Shown in pieces: positions 1 through 9,410 of a stretch of DNA of 64,000 nt (the first letter of the stretch is position 1; the number at the start of each line of letters is the position of its first letter). The notes under the pieces were generated by a model. That model was not told where the DNA came from. It made no database searches and saw nothing but the letters and a program-made list of their open reading frames with translations. Both the position numbers and the translations under genes were made by a program. Source of the stretch: Paenibacillus sp. JZ16 (lineage in GTDB: Bacteria > Bacillota > Bacilli > Paenibacillales > Paenibacillaceae); assembly GCF_015326965.1 (NCBI RefSeq), contig NZ_CP017659.1, forward strand, positions 5,894,001 through 5,958,000, read 5' to 3'.

Positions 1-1395
<1,395 letters not shown>

Positions 1396-1448
1396 CCGAC
1401 TGATTTCATTTCAGATCGTTTTCGGATTTTCTGGAGAAGGGGAATAAC

Positions 1449-2690
1449 ATGTCCTTTTACATCAAAGACCTGCTGCAGCTGTCTACGGGGGTGCGCCGCT
1501 TCCTGATAAGCGAGGCCTTCTACGGCATCGGAATCGGTCTCTATACACTCGTCCTGAATCTGCATCTGCTCTTCCGGGGGCTAAGGGAGGACGAGATCGG
1601 CGCGTTGGTATCGATGGGCATACTGATCATGGGCGTTCTCGCCATTCCGGTATCCCTGCTCGCTAACCGGACCGGAAGAAAGAAACTGCTGGTTGCCGGC
1701 GTATTCTTTATTGCCGCGGGCAATGTGCTGTTTGCCGTCAGCGATGAATTGCTGTGGTTCTATGCCGCTCAAATACTGGTGTCTGCCGGCTTGACGCTGG
1801 TGGAGACGACGGAGATCCAGCTTCTCTTCCATTATTGCCGTTCCCGTAAGGAGGAAGCCCGTGCATTTTCCTTGATGTTTGCCGTCTTTACGGCTTTCAC
1901 GGGTCTCGGAACGCTGGCGGCAGGATATATCTCGAAGGGGTTCGAAGGAAGCAGAGGTTATGAAGTGTCGCTTCTGCTGACCGGGCTGGTGCTTGTGCTT
2001 CACGGCGTCATCCGGGCGTTCTGGCTGCCTGCCGAGAACAAGGCTTCGGAGGCGGCAGCGGCGGCAGCTTCACCTTCGAGAGGCATCTCCAGGCTAATGG
2101 GACCTCTATCCTCCGGGACCTTGTGGCTGTTCGCCGTGTTTACGGCGCTGCTCGGCGGCTGTATCGCCATGACCGGCTCCTTCCTGAACGTCATCGTGAA
2201 GTTCCGCCTGGATTGGATGGACGACCAGGTATCCCTGATTCTGGCCATCGGCGCGATCCTTCTGTTTATATGCTCGTTGATGACGCCGTACGTCATGGAG
2301 CGGTTCGGTTATAACACGGCCATTATCTCGGTATTTATCGTTAATATTGTGCTGTTTGCCGCTCTATACATGATTCTCCCCGTATGGCTGTTTGTCGGGC
2401 TGTTTCTACTGCGGGGCGGCGGCGTGACCATGCTGTCCAATCTGCTGGACAGTCTGCTGATGTCGGCCTTTAATGAAAAGGAACGGAATCTGTACGCCGG
2501 CATGAGGTCGGTATTCCGGAGTTTAGGCTCGTCCGGGGCAACCTTTGTGGCCGGACTGATCCTGGCCCGGCAGGATTATCGGCTTCCCTTTCTGGCCACG
2601 GCCGGCGTGCTGCTCCTATGCGGCCTGTATTACGTATGGTGGATTCGCCCTGTCTTATCCAAGAGAATAAACAGCGGTATCGAGCCATGA
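1449..2690 (+). CDS. MFS transporter (12 membrane segments)
   Basis: A 413-residue hydrophobic protein with about twelve predicted membrane segments and the MFS loop 2-3 signature in the form SLLANRTGRKKLLVAG near residues 60-75. A central cytoplasmic loop around residues 190-220 is rich in Ala and Ser. The start is the ATG at 1449 preceded by GAGAAGGGG. It lies 53 bases behind the beta-galactosidase fragment and ends just before a strong terminator, so it is probably the last gene of that operon. A role in sugar uptake or sugar efflux is plausible from the neighbour but is only inferred; no substrate-specific motif was recognised. Confidence 0.8.
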   Translation: MSFYIKDLLQLSTGVRRFLISEAFYGIGIGLYTLVLNLHLLFRGLREDEIGALVSMGILIMGVLAIPVSLLANRTGRKKLLVAGVFFIAAGNVLFAVSDELLWFYAAQILVSAGLTLVETTEIQLLFHYCRSRKEEARAFSLMFAVFTAFTGLGTLAAGYISKGFEGSRGYEVSLLLTGLVLVLHGVIRAFWLPAENKASEAAAAAASPSRGISRLMGPLSSGTLWLFAVFTALLGGCIAMTGSFLNVIVKFRLDWMDDQVSLILAIGAILLFICSLMTPYVMERFGYNTAIISVFIVNIVLFAALYMILPVWLFVGLFLLRGGGVTMLSNLLDSLLMSAFNEKERNLYAGMRSVFRSLGSSGATFVAGLILARQDYRLPFLATAGVLLLCGLYYVWWIRPVLSKRINSGIEP

Positions 2691-2696
2691 ATGTGA

Positions 2697-2738
2697 AAGG
2701 CCGTCTAAGAGGGGAATCCCCTTTTAGGCGGCCTTTTT
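2697..2738 (+). terminator. Rho-independent terminator after MFS gene
   Basis: Arms AAAGGCCGTCTAA and TTAGGCGGCCTTT with further pairing AGGGG/CCCCT and a very short loop, followed by a T run. It lies 7 bases past the MFS stop codon. Confidence 0.9.
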
Positions 2739-2835
2739 GCCGATTGCAGCAGTCTCTTTCAAATTCATCTTACGCTGTCTGCTTCACCACTGCAGGCTGA
2801 ATCCGTATTTGTTCCAGGGAAAGTCTTTAAACATA

Positions 2836-2866
2836 TTGACATCAAAAATTGGTACATGTTTAAATA
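2836..2866 (+). promoter_or_regulatory. SigA-type promoter of htpG
   Basis: A consensus -35 TTGACA at 2836-2841 is followed after about 17 bases by an AT-rich -10 region (TTTAAATA, 2859-2866). This places transcription start at about 2873-2876, at the edge of the CIRCE element, as in other HrcA-controlled promoters. Confidence 0.7.
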
Positions 2867-2875
2867 GAAGAAGTG

Positions 2876-2902
2876 TTAGCACTCTGCTGTAAAGAGTGCT
2901 AA
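2876..2902 (+). promoter_or_regulatory. CIRCE operator (HrcA binding site)
   Basis: TTAGCACTC at 2876-2884, nine spacer bases, then GAGTGCTAA at 2894-2902. This is an exact match to the established CIRCE consensus (TTAGCACTC-N9-GAGTGCTAA), the operator of the heat-shock repressor HrcA. It sits in the 5' leader of htpG, 38 bases before the start codon. Confidence 0.95.
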
Positions 2903-2939
2903 AAAGAAACCTCGTTCAGATTGGAAGGGAGATTTTTTC

Positions 2940-4817
2940 ATGGCGAAAAAACAGTTTAAAGCTGAGTCCAAACGGCTGCTCGAGATGATGATTAACTCCA
3001 TCTATACGCAGCGCGAAATTTTTCTGCGTGAGCTGATTTCAAATGCCAGCGACGCGATCGACAAGATTTACTATAAAGCGCTGACCGACGACAACTTGAC
3101 CTTTAATAAAGAAGACTATTACGTTAAGATTACCGCAGATAAAGCAAACCGTACGCTGACCATTACCGATACGGGGATCGGAATGACAAAGGAAGACCTC
3201 GAGAACAACCTCGGCGTCATCGCCAAGAGCGGTTCCCTTGCATTCAAGAGTGAGAACGAAGCGAAGGACGGCCACAATATCATCGGTCAATTCGGCGTAG
3301 GTTTCTATTCCGCCTTCATGGTTGCCGATGTCGTTACCGTGACGAGCCGTGCCCTCGGCAGCGACGAAGCGTTCAAGTGGGAATCTGAAGGCACGGATGG
3401 ATATACCATTACGCCGGCCGACAAGGATTCCATCGGAACCGAGATCGTTCTGAAGATCAAAGAGAACACGGAAGATGATCAGTATGACGAGTATTTGGAA
3501 GAATACCGCTTAAGAGCGATCATCAAGAAGTACTCGGACTTCATCCGTTATCCGATCAAGATGGACGTGAAAACGCAGCGTCCGAAGGCTGATGCCGAGA
3601 ATGAGTTCGAGGAAGTCCAGGAAGAGCAGACCATCAACAGCATGGTGCCGATCTGGCGCAAGAACAAAGGCGAGCTGACGGACGAAGATTACGTGAATTT
3701 CTACAACGAGAAACGGTACGGTTTCGATAAACCGCTCAAACACATTCATGTAAAAGCGGACGGTGCCGTTGTATATAACGCGATTCTGTTCATTCCCGAG
3801 AATACGCCTTTCGATTATTACACCAAGGAATACGAGAAAGGGCTTGAGCTCTATTCCAACGGCGTCCTGATCATGGACAAATGCGGCGATCTGCTGCCGG
3901 ACTATTTCAGCTTCGTGAAAGGGATGGTCGATTCCGAGGATCTGTCGCTGAACATCTCACGCGAGATGCTCCAGCATGACCGTCAGCTGACGCTGATTGC
4001 CAAGAACATCAAGAGCAAAGTGAAAAGCGCGCTTCAAGGCATGATGAAGGACGAGCGGGAGAATTACGAGAAGTTCTTCGCATCCTTCGGCAGAGGACTG
4101 AAATTCGGCGTCTACAACGATTACGGCATGAACAAGGAAGATCTTCAAGATCTGCTGCTGTTCACTTCCTCCAAGGAGAAGAAGCTGGTCTCCCTGGACG
4201 AGTACGTATCGAGGATGCCGGAGGATCAGAAGTATATCTATTATGCTTCCGGTGATTCCATCGACCGGATCGAGAAGCTTCCGCAGACGGAAATGGTGCT
4301 CGACAAAGGTTATGAAATTCTGTACTTCACCGACGATGTCGATGAGTTTGCGATCAAGATGCTCATGAAATACAAGGAGAAGGAATTCAAGTCGGTATCC
4401 AGCGGCGATCTTGGCCTCGATTCCGAGACGGACAAACAGGAGAATGAAGCTGAAGAGAACGACAATAAGGAGCTCTTTGAAGCTATGGGCAGCCTCTTGG
4501 CCGGCAAGGTGAAATCCGTTAAAGCCTCCAAACGACTGAAATCCCATCCGGTATGCCTGTCCACGGAGGGCGATGTCTCGATTGAGATGGAGAAGATCTT
4601 GAAGGCGATGCCGAACGGACAGGATATCCAAGCCGACAAGGTGCTGGAGATTAACACGAACCATGAGGTGTTCAAATCCCTGAAGGCACAGCAAGCGGAT
4701 CAAGATAAGCTGAAGCTCTACACGAATCTCCTGTACAATCAGGCGCTGCTGATCGAAGGCTTGCCGATTGCCGATCCGGTGGAATTCACGAACGATATTT
4801 GCAAAATCATGGTGTAA
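2940..4817 (+). CDS. htpG: Molecular chaperone HtpG (bacterial Hsp90)
   Basis: A 625-residue cytosolic Hsp90-family ATPase chaperone, the normal length for bacterial HtpG. The N-terminal GHKL ATPase domain shows the N box [13 protein letters not shown] (about residue 30), the G1 motif DTGIGM (about 78) and [13 protein letters not shown] (about 115). The middle domain carries NISREMLQ near residue 335 and the C-terminal dimerisation domain follows after an acidic stretch near 500. The start ATG at 2940 follows GGAAGGGAG. The gene stands alone between two terminators and is preceded by a promoter plus a perfect CIRCE, so repression by HrcA and heat induction are expected. In Bacillus subtilis htpG is, to my knowledge, not under CIRCE control, so this wiring differs from that model. 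Confidence 0.98.
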   Translation: MAKKQFKAESKRLLEMMINSIYTQREIFLRELISNASDAIDKIYYKALTDDNLTFNKEDYYVKITADKANRTLTITDTGIGMTKEDLENNLGVIAKSGSLAFKSENEAKDGHNIIGQFGVGFYSAFMVADVVTVTSRALGSDEAFKWESEGTDGYTITPADKDSIGTEIVLKIKENTEDDQYDEYLEEYRLRAIIKKYSDFIRYPIKMDVKTQRPKADAENEFEEVQEEQTINSMVPIWRKNKGELTDEDYVNFYNEKRYGFDKPLKHIHVKADGAVVYNAILFIPENTPFDYYTKEYEKGLELYSNGVLIMDKCGDLLPDYFSFVKGMVDSEDLSLNISREMLQHDRQLTLIAKNIKSKVKSALQGMMKDERENYEKFFASFGRGLKFGVYNDYGMNKEDLQDLLLFTSSKEKKLVSLDEYVSRMPEDQKYIYYASGDSIDRIEKLPQTEMVLDKGYEILYFTDDVDEFAIKMLMKYKEKEFKSVSSGDLGLDSETDKQENEAEENDNKELFEAMGSLLAGKVKSVKASKRLKSHPVCLSTEGDVSIEMEKILKAMPNGQDIQADKVLEINTNHEVFKSLKAQQADQDKLKLYTNLLYNQALLIEGLPIADPVEFTNDICKIMV

Positions 4818-4846
4818 CCGTCGTAGCTGGCTCATGCGATGATAAT

Positions 4847-4896
4847 AAACAAACCCGAAACGCTGGTATGGCACCAGGGAATCGGGTTTGTTTTTT
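4847..4896. terminator. Terminator after htpG
   Basis: Arms AAACAAACCCGA (4847-4858) and TCGGGTTTGTTT with a T run to about 4896; an inner pair GCTGG..CCAG extends the fold. It can serve htpG on the + strand and, through its A-rich left flank, the convergent DUF3298 gene. Confidence 0.85.
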
Positions 4897-4926
4897 ATGC
4901 TTATCACCTGAACACGATGCAGCTCC

Positions 4927-5562
4927 CTACGCCACGTCTCCGGCAAGATCCGATAACAATCCGGTCTCGGGCGCCATGCCCAAGAGGTCATATACCGATA
5001 TCGGGAACATCGGAAAGCCGACATAGTACGGCGTGATGGCATATAGCGGATAGAAGATGACCAGTGACTTATCTGCCAAATAGAAATCCTGATTCGGCGA
5101 AACGGTGACCGGACTGCTCTCCAGCACGGGAATGCCGCGTTCCTTGATCTGACGATTCACTTCGGCGGCCAAAACGGCTTGATAACTGGAGCCCGGACGG
5201 AACAGGTCGGATAAGGCGTAGGATTTACCGGTGGCCGTGGAAAAGGTCAGGCCTTTCGTTACCGTATGTCCATGTGCCATAGGTTCGGAGTAGGTGTAGT
5301 TGGTCAGCACGAGGCTAAGGATGCCTCGTTCATTCGTTTTGATCTCAAAAGTGCCCGTCGTTTGCGGGTTGGTGCCGGTCTGAATCTGTTGCTGTTCGCA
5401 CTGCATATCCTGGATTTGATCAATAATCGCCCGGTTGATGGCTTCTTCTGCTCCTGGATTCATGAGGCCGTATACCTGCGGATAATGAATCACGAGACCG
5501 GGTGCCGTATGCGTGAGGGTATGAATGCTCACCGGCGGTACATATTGCGCCATGCGTACCAT
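4927..5562 (-). CDS. DUF3298-domain protein (RsiV/PdaC-like fold), function unknown
   Basis: A 211-residue protein. The motif set is that of the DUF4163/DUF3298 pair: an N-terminal strand region with IHYPQVYGL, then LTNYTYSEPMAHGHTVTKGLTF, SYALSDLF near residue 115, and FYPLYAITPYYVGFP near residue 170. The same fold forms the extracytoplasmic part of the anti-sigma factor RsiV and the non-catalytic part of PdaC. Here no signal peptide or membrane segment is visible, which is unusual for the family, so the protein may be cytosolic. The first ATG (5562) has poor spacing to its GGAG; the ATG three codons later (5553) is an alternative. It runs opposite to htpG. Cellular role not recognised. Confidence 0.65.
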   Translation of the reverse strand: MVRMAQYVPPVSIHTLTHTAPGLVIHYPQVYGLMNPGAEEAINRAIIDQIQDMQCEQQQIQTGTNPQTTGTFEIKTNERGILSLVLTNYTYSEPMAHGHTVTKGLTFSTATGKSYALSDLFRPGSSYQAVLAAEVNRQIKERGIPVLESSPVTVSPNQDFYLADKSLVIFYPLYAITPYYVGFPMFPISVYDLLGMAPETGLLSDLAGDVA

Positions 5563-5624
5563 CGCTCCAATCTAACATCAGATACGTTAGCCTATTCGGA
5601 AGCGGGCGCGAAGGTTACGAAGTC

Positions 5625-5715
5625 TGGAGGCTCGGAAGTCCGGAACCACGAAAGTTTGGAACCTCGGAGGCTGGCGGGCTTGGAGGCTTGGAAACTCGGA
5701 AACTCGGAAACTCGG
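5625..5715. repeat. Degenerate short tandem repeat
   Basis: A purine-rich stretch built from variants of an 8-base unit. Three exact copies of GGAAACTC lie at 5690-5713 and looser copies (GGAGGCTC, GGAAGTCC, GGAACCTC, GGAGGCTT) extend back to about 5625. It falls in the 244-base gap between the DUF3298 start and the MFS stop, so it is non-coding. Confidence 0.7.
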
Positions 5716-5806
5716 TCATCTCCGCGGAACGGCTTTCGAGCAGACAGAACGCTCTTATGCGGCGGTTCCGGTCCGTGGCGTGTGTTTGCCGGAAATCGGA
5801 TAGCCT

Positions 5807-6958
5807 TCACTCTTTTTCCGCAACGCCAGACGTAAGCAGTCTTCTTACAAAGATCGTGAATATGACCAGGGATACGACAACCGATACTGCCGTAACCGTA
5901 AACAAGTATGCATAGCCGATACGCTCGGAAACCAGGCCCAGCAGGATCGCGCCAAGCCCGATGCCGAGATCGAATGCGGTCATGAAGGAGGCGTTGGCTG
6001 CGCCTCTCCGATCTTCGGGAGCAATGCGCAGGGTGGCTGCTTGAAGAGCGGGCTGGGCCGAGCCGAAGCCGATGCCGTACAGAATAGCGGCGATAATCAG
6101 TCCGGGCAATCCGCTCGACAGGCTTAAGACGATGAGAGCGCCAGTCGTTACGACAAGGGACGGAATGATGACAGCCGCTTCGCCGAAACGGTCCGACAGC
6201 TTTCCGGCAAAGGGCCGAATCAACGTAAGAGCGACGGCGTACACCAGGAAAAAGGTTCCCGGATTGACCCGAATGGACTCGGCAAACAGCGGGAGGAAGG
6301 TTGTAATTCCCCCATAAGCGACAGCCAGAAAAAAGATGGCGACCGTGACAGGGAGAACGGATTTCTCGACTAGCTGAATCCTGCCTGCCGAAGGTTTGGC
6401 TTGATAAGGTGCTCTGGTCATGTAGGCCAGTATGAAGGCAACCAGAGAGAGCCCGGTAGCGACAAGAAACAAGGTCTGAAAGGAATATCCACCGACAATA
6501 TAGGTCCCCAGCATGGGGCCGATGGCCATCGCCACCGTCATCGCCATTCCATACCAGCCCATGCCTTCCCCGCGGCGGGAGGCCGGGATTAAATCCGTAA
6601 TGACCGTACCGATAGAGGTTGTCGAAAAAGCCCAGCTCGCGCCGTGCAGGATCCGCAGTGCAAGCAGAAGCAGAATGCTGCTGACCCAATCGTAGAGATA
6701 CATCGAAAGAACAAAGAAGATAAGACCCCAAATGTAAAAAGCTCTCCTGCCGTACCGATCCACCAATCCCCCAACCATTGGGCGAAACACAACCGCCGTC
6801 AGCGTGAACGCGCCGGCCGCCAAGCCCACTTGAGTCTCGGAACCGCCTAAATGCTTAATATACAGCGGAAGCGTGGGCAGTAGCAGATAGAAGCCCGTAA
6901 ATAGAAACAGCATCCCGACCGTCATCTGAATAAACGGTTTCGTCCATAAACGTTCCAT
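5807..6958 (-). CDS. MFS transporter (drug/metabolite efflux type)
   Basis: A 383-residue membrane protein with twelve predicted segments. It carries the loop signature GGLVDRYGRRAFYIWGL near residue 65 and a second copy GKLSDRFGEAAVI near residue 270. I chose the ATG at 6958 because AAGGAGGG lies 8 bases upstream; an ATG eight codons earlier has no such site. The gene follows the remains of a PadR-type regulator by 43 bases on the same strand, an arrangement common for PadR-controlled efflux pumps. With that regulator broken, the pump may have lost its control. Substrate unknown. Confidence 0.85.
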   Translation of the reverse strand: MERLWTKPFIQMTVGMLFLFTGFYLLLPTLPLYIKHLGGSETQVGLAAGAFTLTAVVFRPMVGGLVDRYGRRAFYIWGLIFFVLSMYLYDWVSSILLLLALRILHGASWAFSTTSIGTVITDLIPASRRGEGMGWYGMAMTVAMAIGPMLGTYIVGGYSFQTLFLVATGLSLVAFILAYMTRAPYQAKPSAGRIQLVEKSVLPVTVAIFFLAVAYGGITTFLPLFAESIRVNPGTFFLVYAVALTLIRPFAGKLSDRFGEAAVIIPSLVVTTGALIVLSLSSGLPGLIIAAILYGIGFGSAQPALQAATLRIAPEDRRGAANASFMTAFDLGIGLGAILLGLVSERIGYAYLFTVTAVSVVVSLVIFTIFVRRLLTSGVAEKE

Positions 6959-7001
6959 CTTCGTATCCCTCCTTATATCCAATGTGAAAAACGCTTGAAC
7001 G

Positions 7002-7309
7002 CTAGTCTTCTTCGGACTTAACGGCCGTTATTTCTTTCTTGACCCACTCGATATTCGTCATTGCCATCTGCTTCCGATGATCCAGCACCCTCAGCATTGA
7101 AGCCGTTGTTTCTCGGGCTCGGGCTTGTAGAACGTGATCTTTGCTTCAAAATCCGTTACATGCTGCAGGTTTGTCTCAAGATAAATTAAATATTGCTCCA
7201 GGCAGTCGAGTCGAACCTTTTTCGGAACTGCATTTTTAAGGATCTCTTGGAGCATATAGCCGTGTTTATCCCCGGTCATCAATTCACCCAGAACAAAAAT
7301 TTCATACAT
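7002..7309 (-). pseudogene. PadR-family regulator remnant (internal deletion plus frameshift)
   Basis: Reading from 7309, the first 28 codons (MYEIFVLGELMTGDKHGY...) match the start of PadR winged-helix regulators. The sequence then jumps straight to the C-terminal helical region (VRLDCLEQYLIYLET, then FEAKITFYKPEPEKQR), missing most of the DNA-binding winged helix. A one-base shift near 7090 moves the tail (MLRVLDHRKQMAMTNIEWVKKE) into another frame, ending at the stop at 7002. Two independent lesions make this a clear pseudogene. It lies just upstream of, and co-directional with, the MFS transporter it presumably once controlled. Confidence 0.8.
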
Positions 7310-7328
7310 ATGAGGTGCAACAATTGAA

Positions 7329-7349
7329 GCCGATCCCAGAAGGATCGGC
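7329..7349 (-). terminator. Small hairpin downstream of hxlR, possible weak terminator
   Basis: Perfect 8-bp arms GCCGATCC/GGATCGGC with a 5-base loop; on the minus strand it is followed by TTCAATTGTT, a weak T-rich tail. A second hairpin (GCCTGTG/CACAGGC, 7435-7452) lies between it and the hxlR stop codon. The stretch 7310-7496 has no gene. Confidence 0.4.
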
Positions 7350-7496
7350 TGGAAGAATGCGAAGGGGGAAAGAAGCCAACTCAAATTGAGAAATATAGCA
7401 GACTTGGATCCGGTTTGCACAGCAGGGAGTAGATGCCTGTGCTTGCACAGGCGAGCCGTGCCCGGCAAGAGCATTAAGGGTTTTGCTTCCTGCTGT

Positions 7497-7883
7497 TTAC
7501 AGTCCGCCTGCGTTTTTTCCGTGACTCTCTTTAGGCTGGCCGTTGACCTTCTCGACATAATCCAAATGTTGAAATCCCCAGGTGCACATGTCGGTCAGAA
7601 CGCTGTCCAAGCTTTTTCCATGCTGCGAGATGGAATACTCCACCTTGGGCGGAATCTCCTGATATACCTTGCGTACGACAAGTCCATCCTGTTCCAGTTC
7701 GCGCAGCTGATTCGTGAGCATGCCTTGGGTCACGCCCGGAAGCAGACGCCGGAGCTCCCCGAACCGTTTGGTTCCGTCCTGAAGCAGTATAAACAGAATC
7801 AGCGGTTTCCACTTACCGCCGATTAATTGCAGCGTTGTCAGGATGCCGTCGGTGTTAGGCCGTTCATGATCGGTTGTTCTCAT
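7497..7883 (-). CDS. HxlR-family winged-helix transcriptional regulator
   Basis: A 128-residue one-domain regulator. HxlR signatures are clear: [20 protein letters not shown] at about residues 18-37, [30 protein letters not shown] (recognition helix, about 40-70), and [13 protein letters not shown] in the wing. The start is set at the ATG at 7883 because GGAG lies 8 bases upstream; an ATG five codons earlier overlaps that site. It is divergent from a quinone-reductase-type gene and the intervening DNA is full of GTAC half-sites. In Bacillus subtilis relatives YodB and CatR repress quinone reductases and sense quinones through a conserved N-terminal Cys. I see no Cys in the N-terminal part here (one is near residue 105), so the signal may differ. 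Confidence 0.88.
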   Translation of the reverse strand: MRTTDHERPNTDGILTTLQLIGGKWKPLILFILLQDGTKRFGELRRLLPGVTQGMLTNQLRELEQDGLVVRKVYQEIPPKVEYSISQHGKSLDSVLTDMCTWGFQHLDYVEKVNGQPKESHGKNAGGL

Positions 7884-7965
7884 GTTCTCATCTCCCATAG
7901 GAAGTGTGTTATCGGTCTTTGTTCATTTGATGTTAGTAATGTAGCACAGTATTCGATTTAAACCC

Positions 7966-8061
7966 AGTACTATTCTTCTTCGTACTTAGTACGTTTTGAC
8001 GTACTATGCATGGGATGAATAGGTATGCTAAAACCGACTAAGTACATAAAAAGAGCGTACT
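7966..8061. promoter_or_regulatory. HxlR-type operator array in divergent promoter region
   Basis: Several GTAC-centred inverted repeats occur between the two divergent genes: AGTACT at 7966-7971; GTACT-T-AGTAC at 7982-7992; AGTACGT-TTTG-ACGTACT (perfect 7-bp arms) at 7988-8005; AGTAC-N11-GTACT at 8041-8061. YodB/HxlR-family operators are built from TACT/AGTA half-sites, so these are good candidates for the adjacent regulator. Confidence 0.7.
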
Positions 8062-8131
8062 TTTCAACCAAACGGATCCGAAACATAATGGGGGTGTCAA
8101 ACAAACCAAATGGGACAGGAGAGACCTGAAT

Positions 8132-8677
8132 ATGAAAATCATGGTGATTGTGGTTCATCCGAATTTAGACAACTCGCGTGCGAATCGAGTGCTGATGCAG
8201 CACAGCAGGCTCTATGCGAATGGAAATGTAGATATCCGGGATCTTTACAAGGAGTATCCGAATTGGATTATCGATATTGAGCGCGAGCAGCAGCTTCTTC
8301 TTCAGTATGATCGAGTAGTGTTCCAGTTCCCGTTGTACTGGTACAGCTGCCCGCCCCTGTTGAAGAAATGGTTCGATGACGTTCTGACCTTCGGTTGGGC
8401 GTTCGGACCAGAAGGCAACAATCTGAAGGGCAAGGAATTTATGGTGGCCACGACGGCAGCAGGCTTAGAACAAGGATATCAGGCAGGCGGGGACAATTGG
8501 TATACTGTAAGTGAGCTGCTGCGCCCGATTCAAGCTACGTTGAACCGGTGCAAAGTTCGATATTTGCCGGCCTTTGCGACCTATAACGTAGAGAAGGTAA
8601 GCGATGAGGAGCTCCAGGCGGAGGCAGGCAGATATGCCGACCAGGTTCTAGCACCTGCAGCCGAAAGCCGATATTGA
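8132..8677 (+). CDS. NAD(P)H oxidoreductase, flavodoxin-like (quinone reductase family)
   Basis: A 181-residue protein of the NQO1/KefF/YwrO flavodoxin-fold family, which transfers two electrons from NAD(P)H to quinones through FMN or FAD. Visible markers are the N-terminal strand and phosphate loop (MVIVVHPNLDNSRAN), VVFQFPLYWYSCPPLLKKWFDDVL near residues 68-90 (FPLYWYS/P is the family hallmark), and a conserved Gly-rich TTAAGLEQGYQAGG near 110. The ATG at 8132 has AGGAGA upstream. It is divergent from the HxlR regulator, which fits induction by quinones or electrophiles. The final residues (about 175-181) are variable. Confidence 0.88.
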   Translation: MKIMVIVVHPNLDNSRANRVLMQHSRLYANGNVDIRDLYKEYPNWIIDIEREQQLLLQYDRVVFQFPLYWYSCPPLLKKWFDDVLTFGWAFGPEGNNLKGKEFMVATTAAGLEQGYQAGGDNWYTVSELLRPIQATLNRCKVRYLPAFATYNVEKVSDEELQAEAGRYADQVLAPAAESRY

Positions 8678-8867
8678 GGCATGCTTCTCGGCCTGAACCG
8701 ATAGAAGATTGGCACTTGCCGGCCGGCGCCATAAAAGGCATGATGGAGTCATGTATGACATGACCTGAAGCAGTGCCTCGGGTTTTTGGGCCAGCCCATT
8801 TACGGGTTGGGTTGGCTCGAACCGGCTTCATCGCACATGCTTACAAAACTTGTGAGGAGGAGCCTTC

Positions 8868-9398
8868 ATGACAATTGACGAAGCCATTCACTTGGAGTCC
8901 TACGACCAGCAGTGGGCCGATCGGTTTAGCGAAGAACTTCAGACGTTAACGAGGGAGATTGGTCCCTATACGGCTGCCATCGAACATTTTGGAAGCACAT
9001 CCGTACCGGGGATGACAGCCAAACCCATCATCGATATTCTGGTGGGCGTGGAGAATGCGCTGCATTCGAGTGAAATCATCCCCAGACTGACCGCTATGGG
9101 TTATGAGGATCTCGGAGAAGCCGGAATTCCAGGCCGTTTATATCTCCGCAAAAGAGGCGGCTTTGCCTATAACGTTCATATTGTGTTATTTCGTGGCGAC
9201 ATCTGGAATCATAACATCATGATCAGGGATTACCTGCGGGCACATGCCGTCGAAGCCGAGCGTTACAGCGAGATCAAACGACGGATCATTTCACAAGGGA
9301 CCCGGACCCTGCTCCGATACTCCGATGAGAAGAATGTGTTCGTTGAGCAGCTGCTTGCCAGGGCGAAAGCATGGAAGAACGGTGTGCAATCCGAATAA
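8868..9398 (+). CDS. GrpB family protein (UPF0157, nucleotidyltransferase-like fold)
   Basis: A 176-residue protein with family hallmarks: YDQQWADRFSEE at residue 12, IEHFGSTSVPGMTAKPIIDILVGV at about 41-64 (a nucleotidyltransferase-like GS...D.D pattern) and the C-terminal YSDEKNVFVEQLL. The start ATG has GAGGAGG 6 bases upstream. Members occur alone or fused to dephospho-CoA kinase, and no reaction is established. The gene faces the response regulator with only 12 bases between stops, so no terminator separates them. Confidence 0.85.
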   Translation: MTIDEAIHLESYDQQWADRFSEELQTLTREIGPYTAAIEHFGSTSVPGMTAKPIIDILVGVENALHSSEIIPRLTAMGYEDLGEAGIPGRLYLRKRGGFAYNVHIVLFRGDIWNHNIMIRDYLRAHAVEAERYSEIKRRIISQGTRTLLRYSDEKNVFVEQLLARAKAWKNGVQSE

Positions 9399-9410
9399 GC
9401 GCCTGCGAAT

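Noticed and set aside
3957..5042. Minus-strand open frame of 361 codons under htpG
   Set aside because: Shadow of the htpG coding pattern; no domain and no start signal.
8678..8867. Possible terminator or leader RNA between the quinone reductase and grpB-like genes
   Set aside because: Only short imperfect hairpins (GCCAGCCCA/GGGTTGGC type) without a T run.
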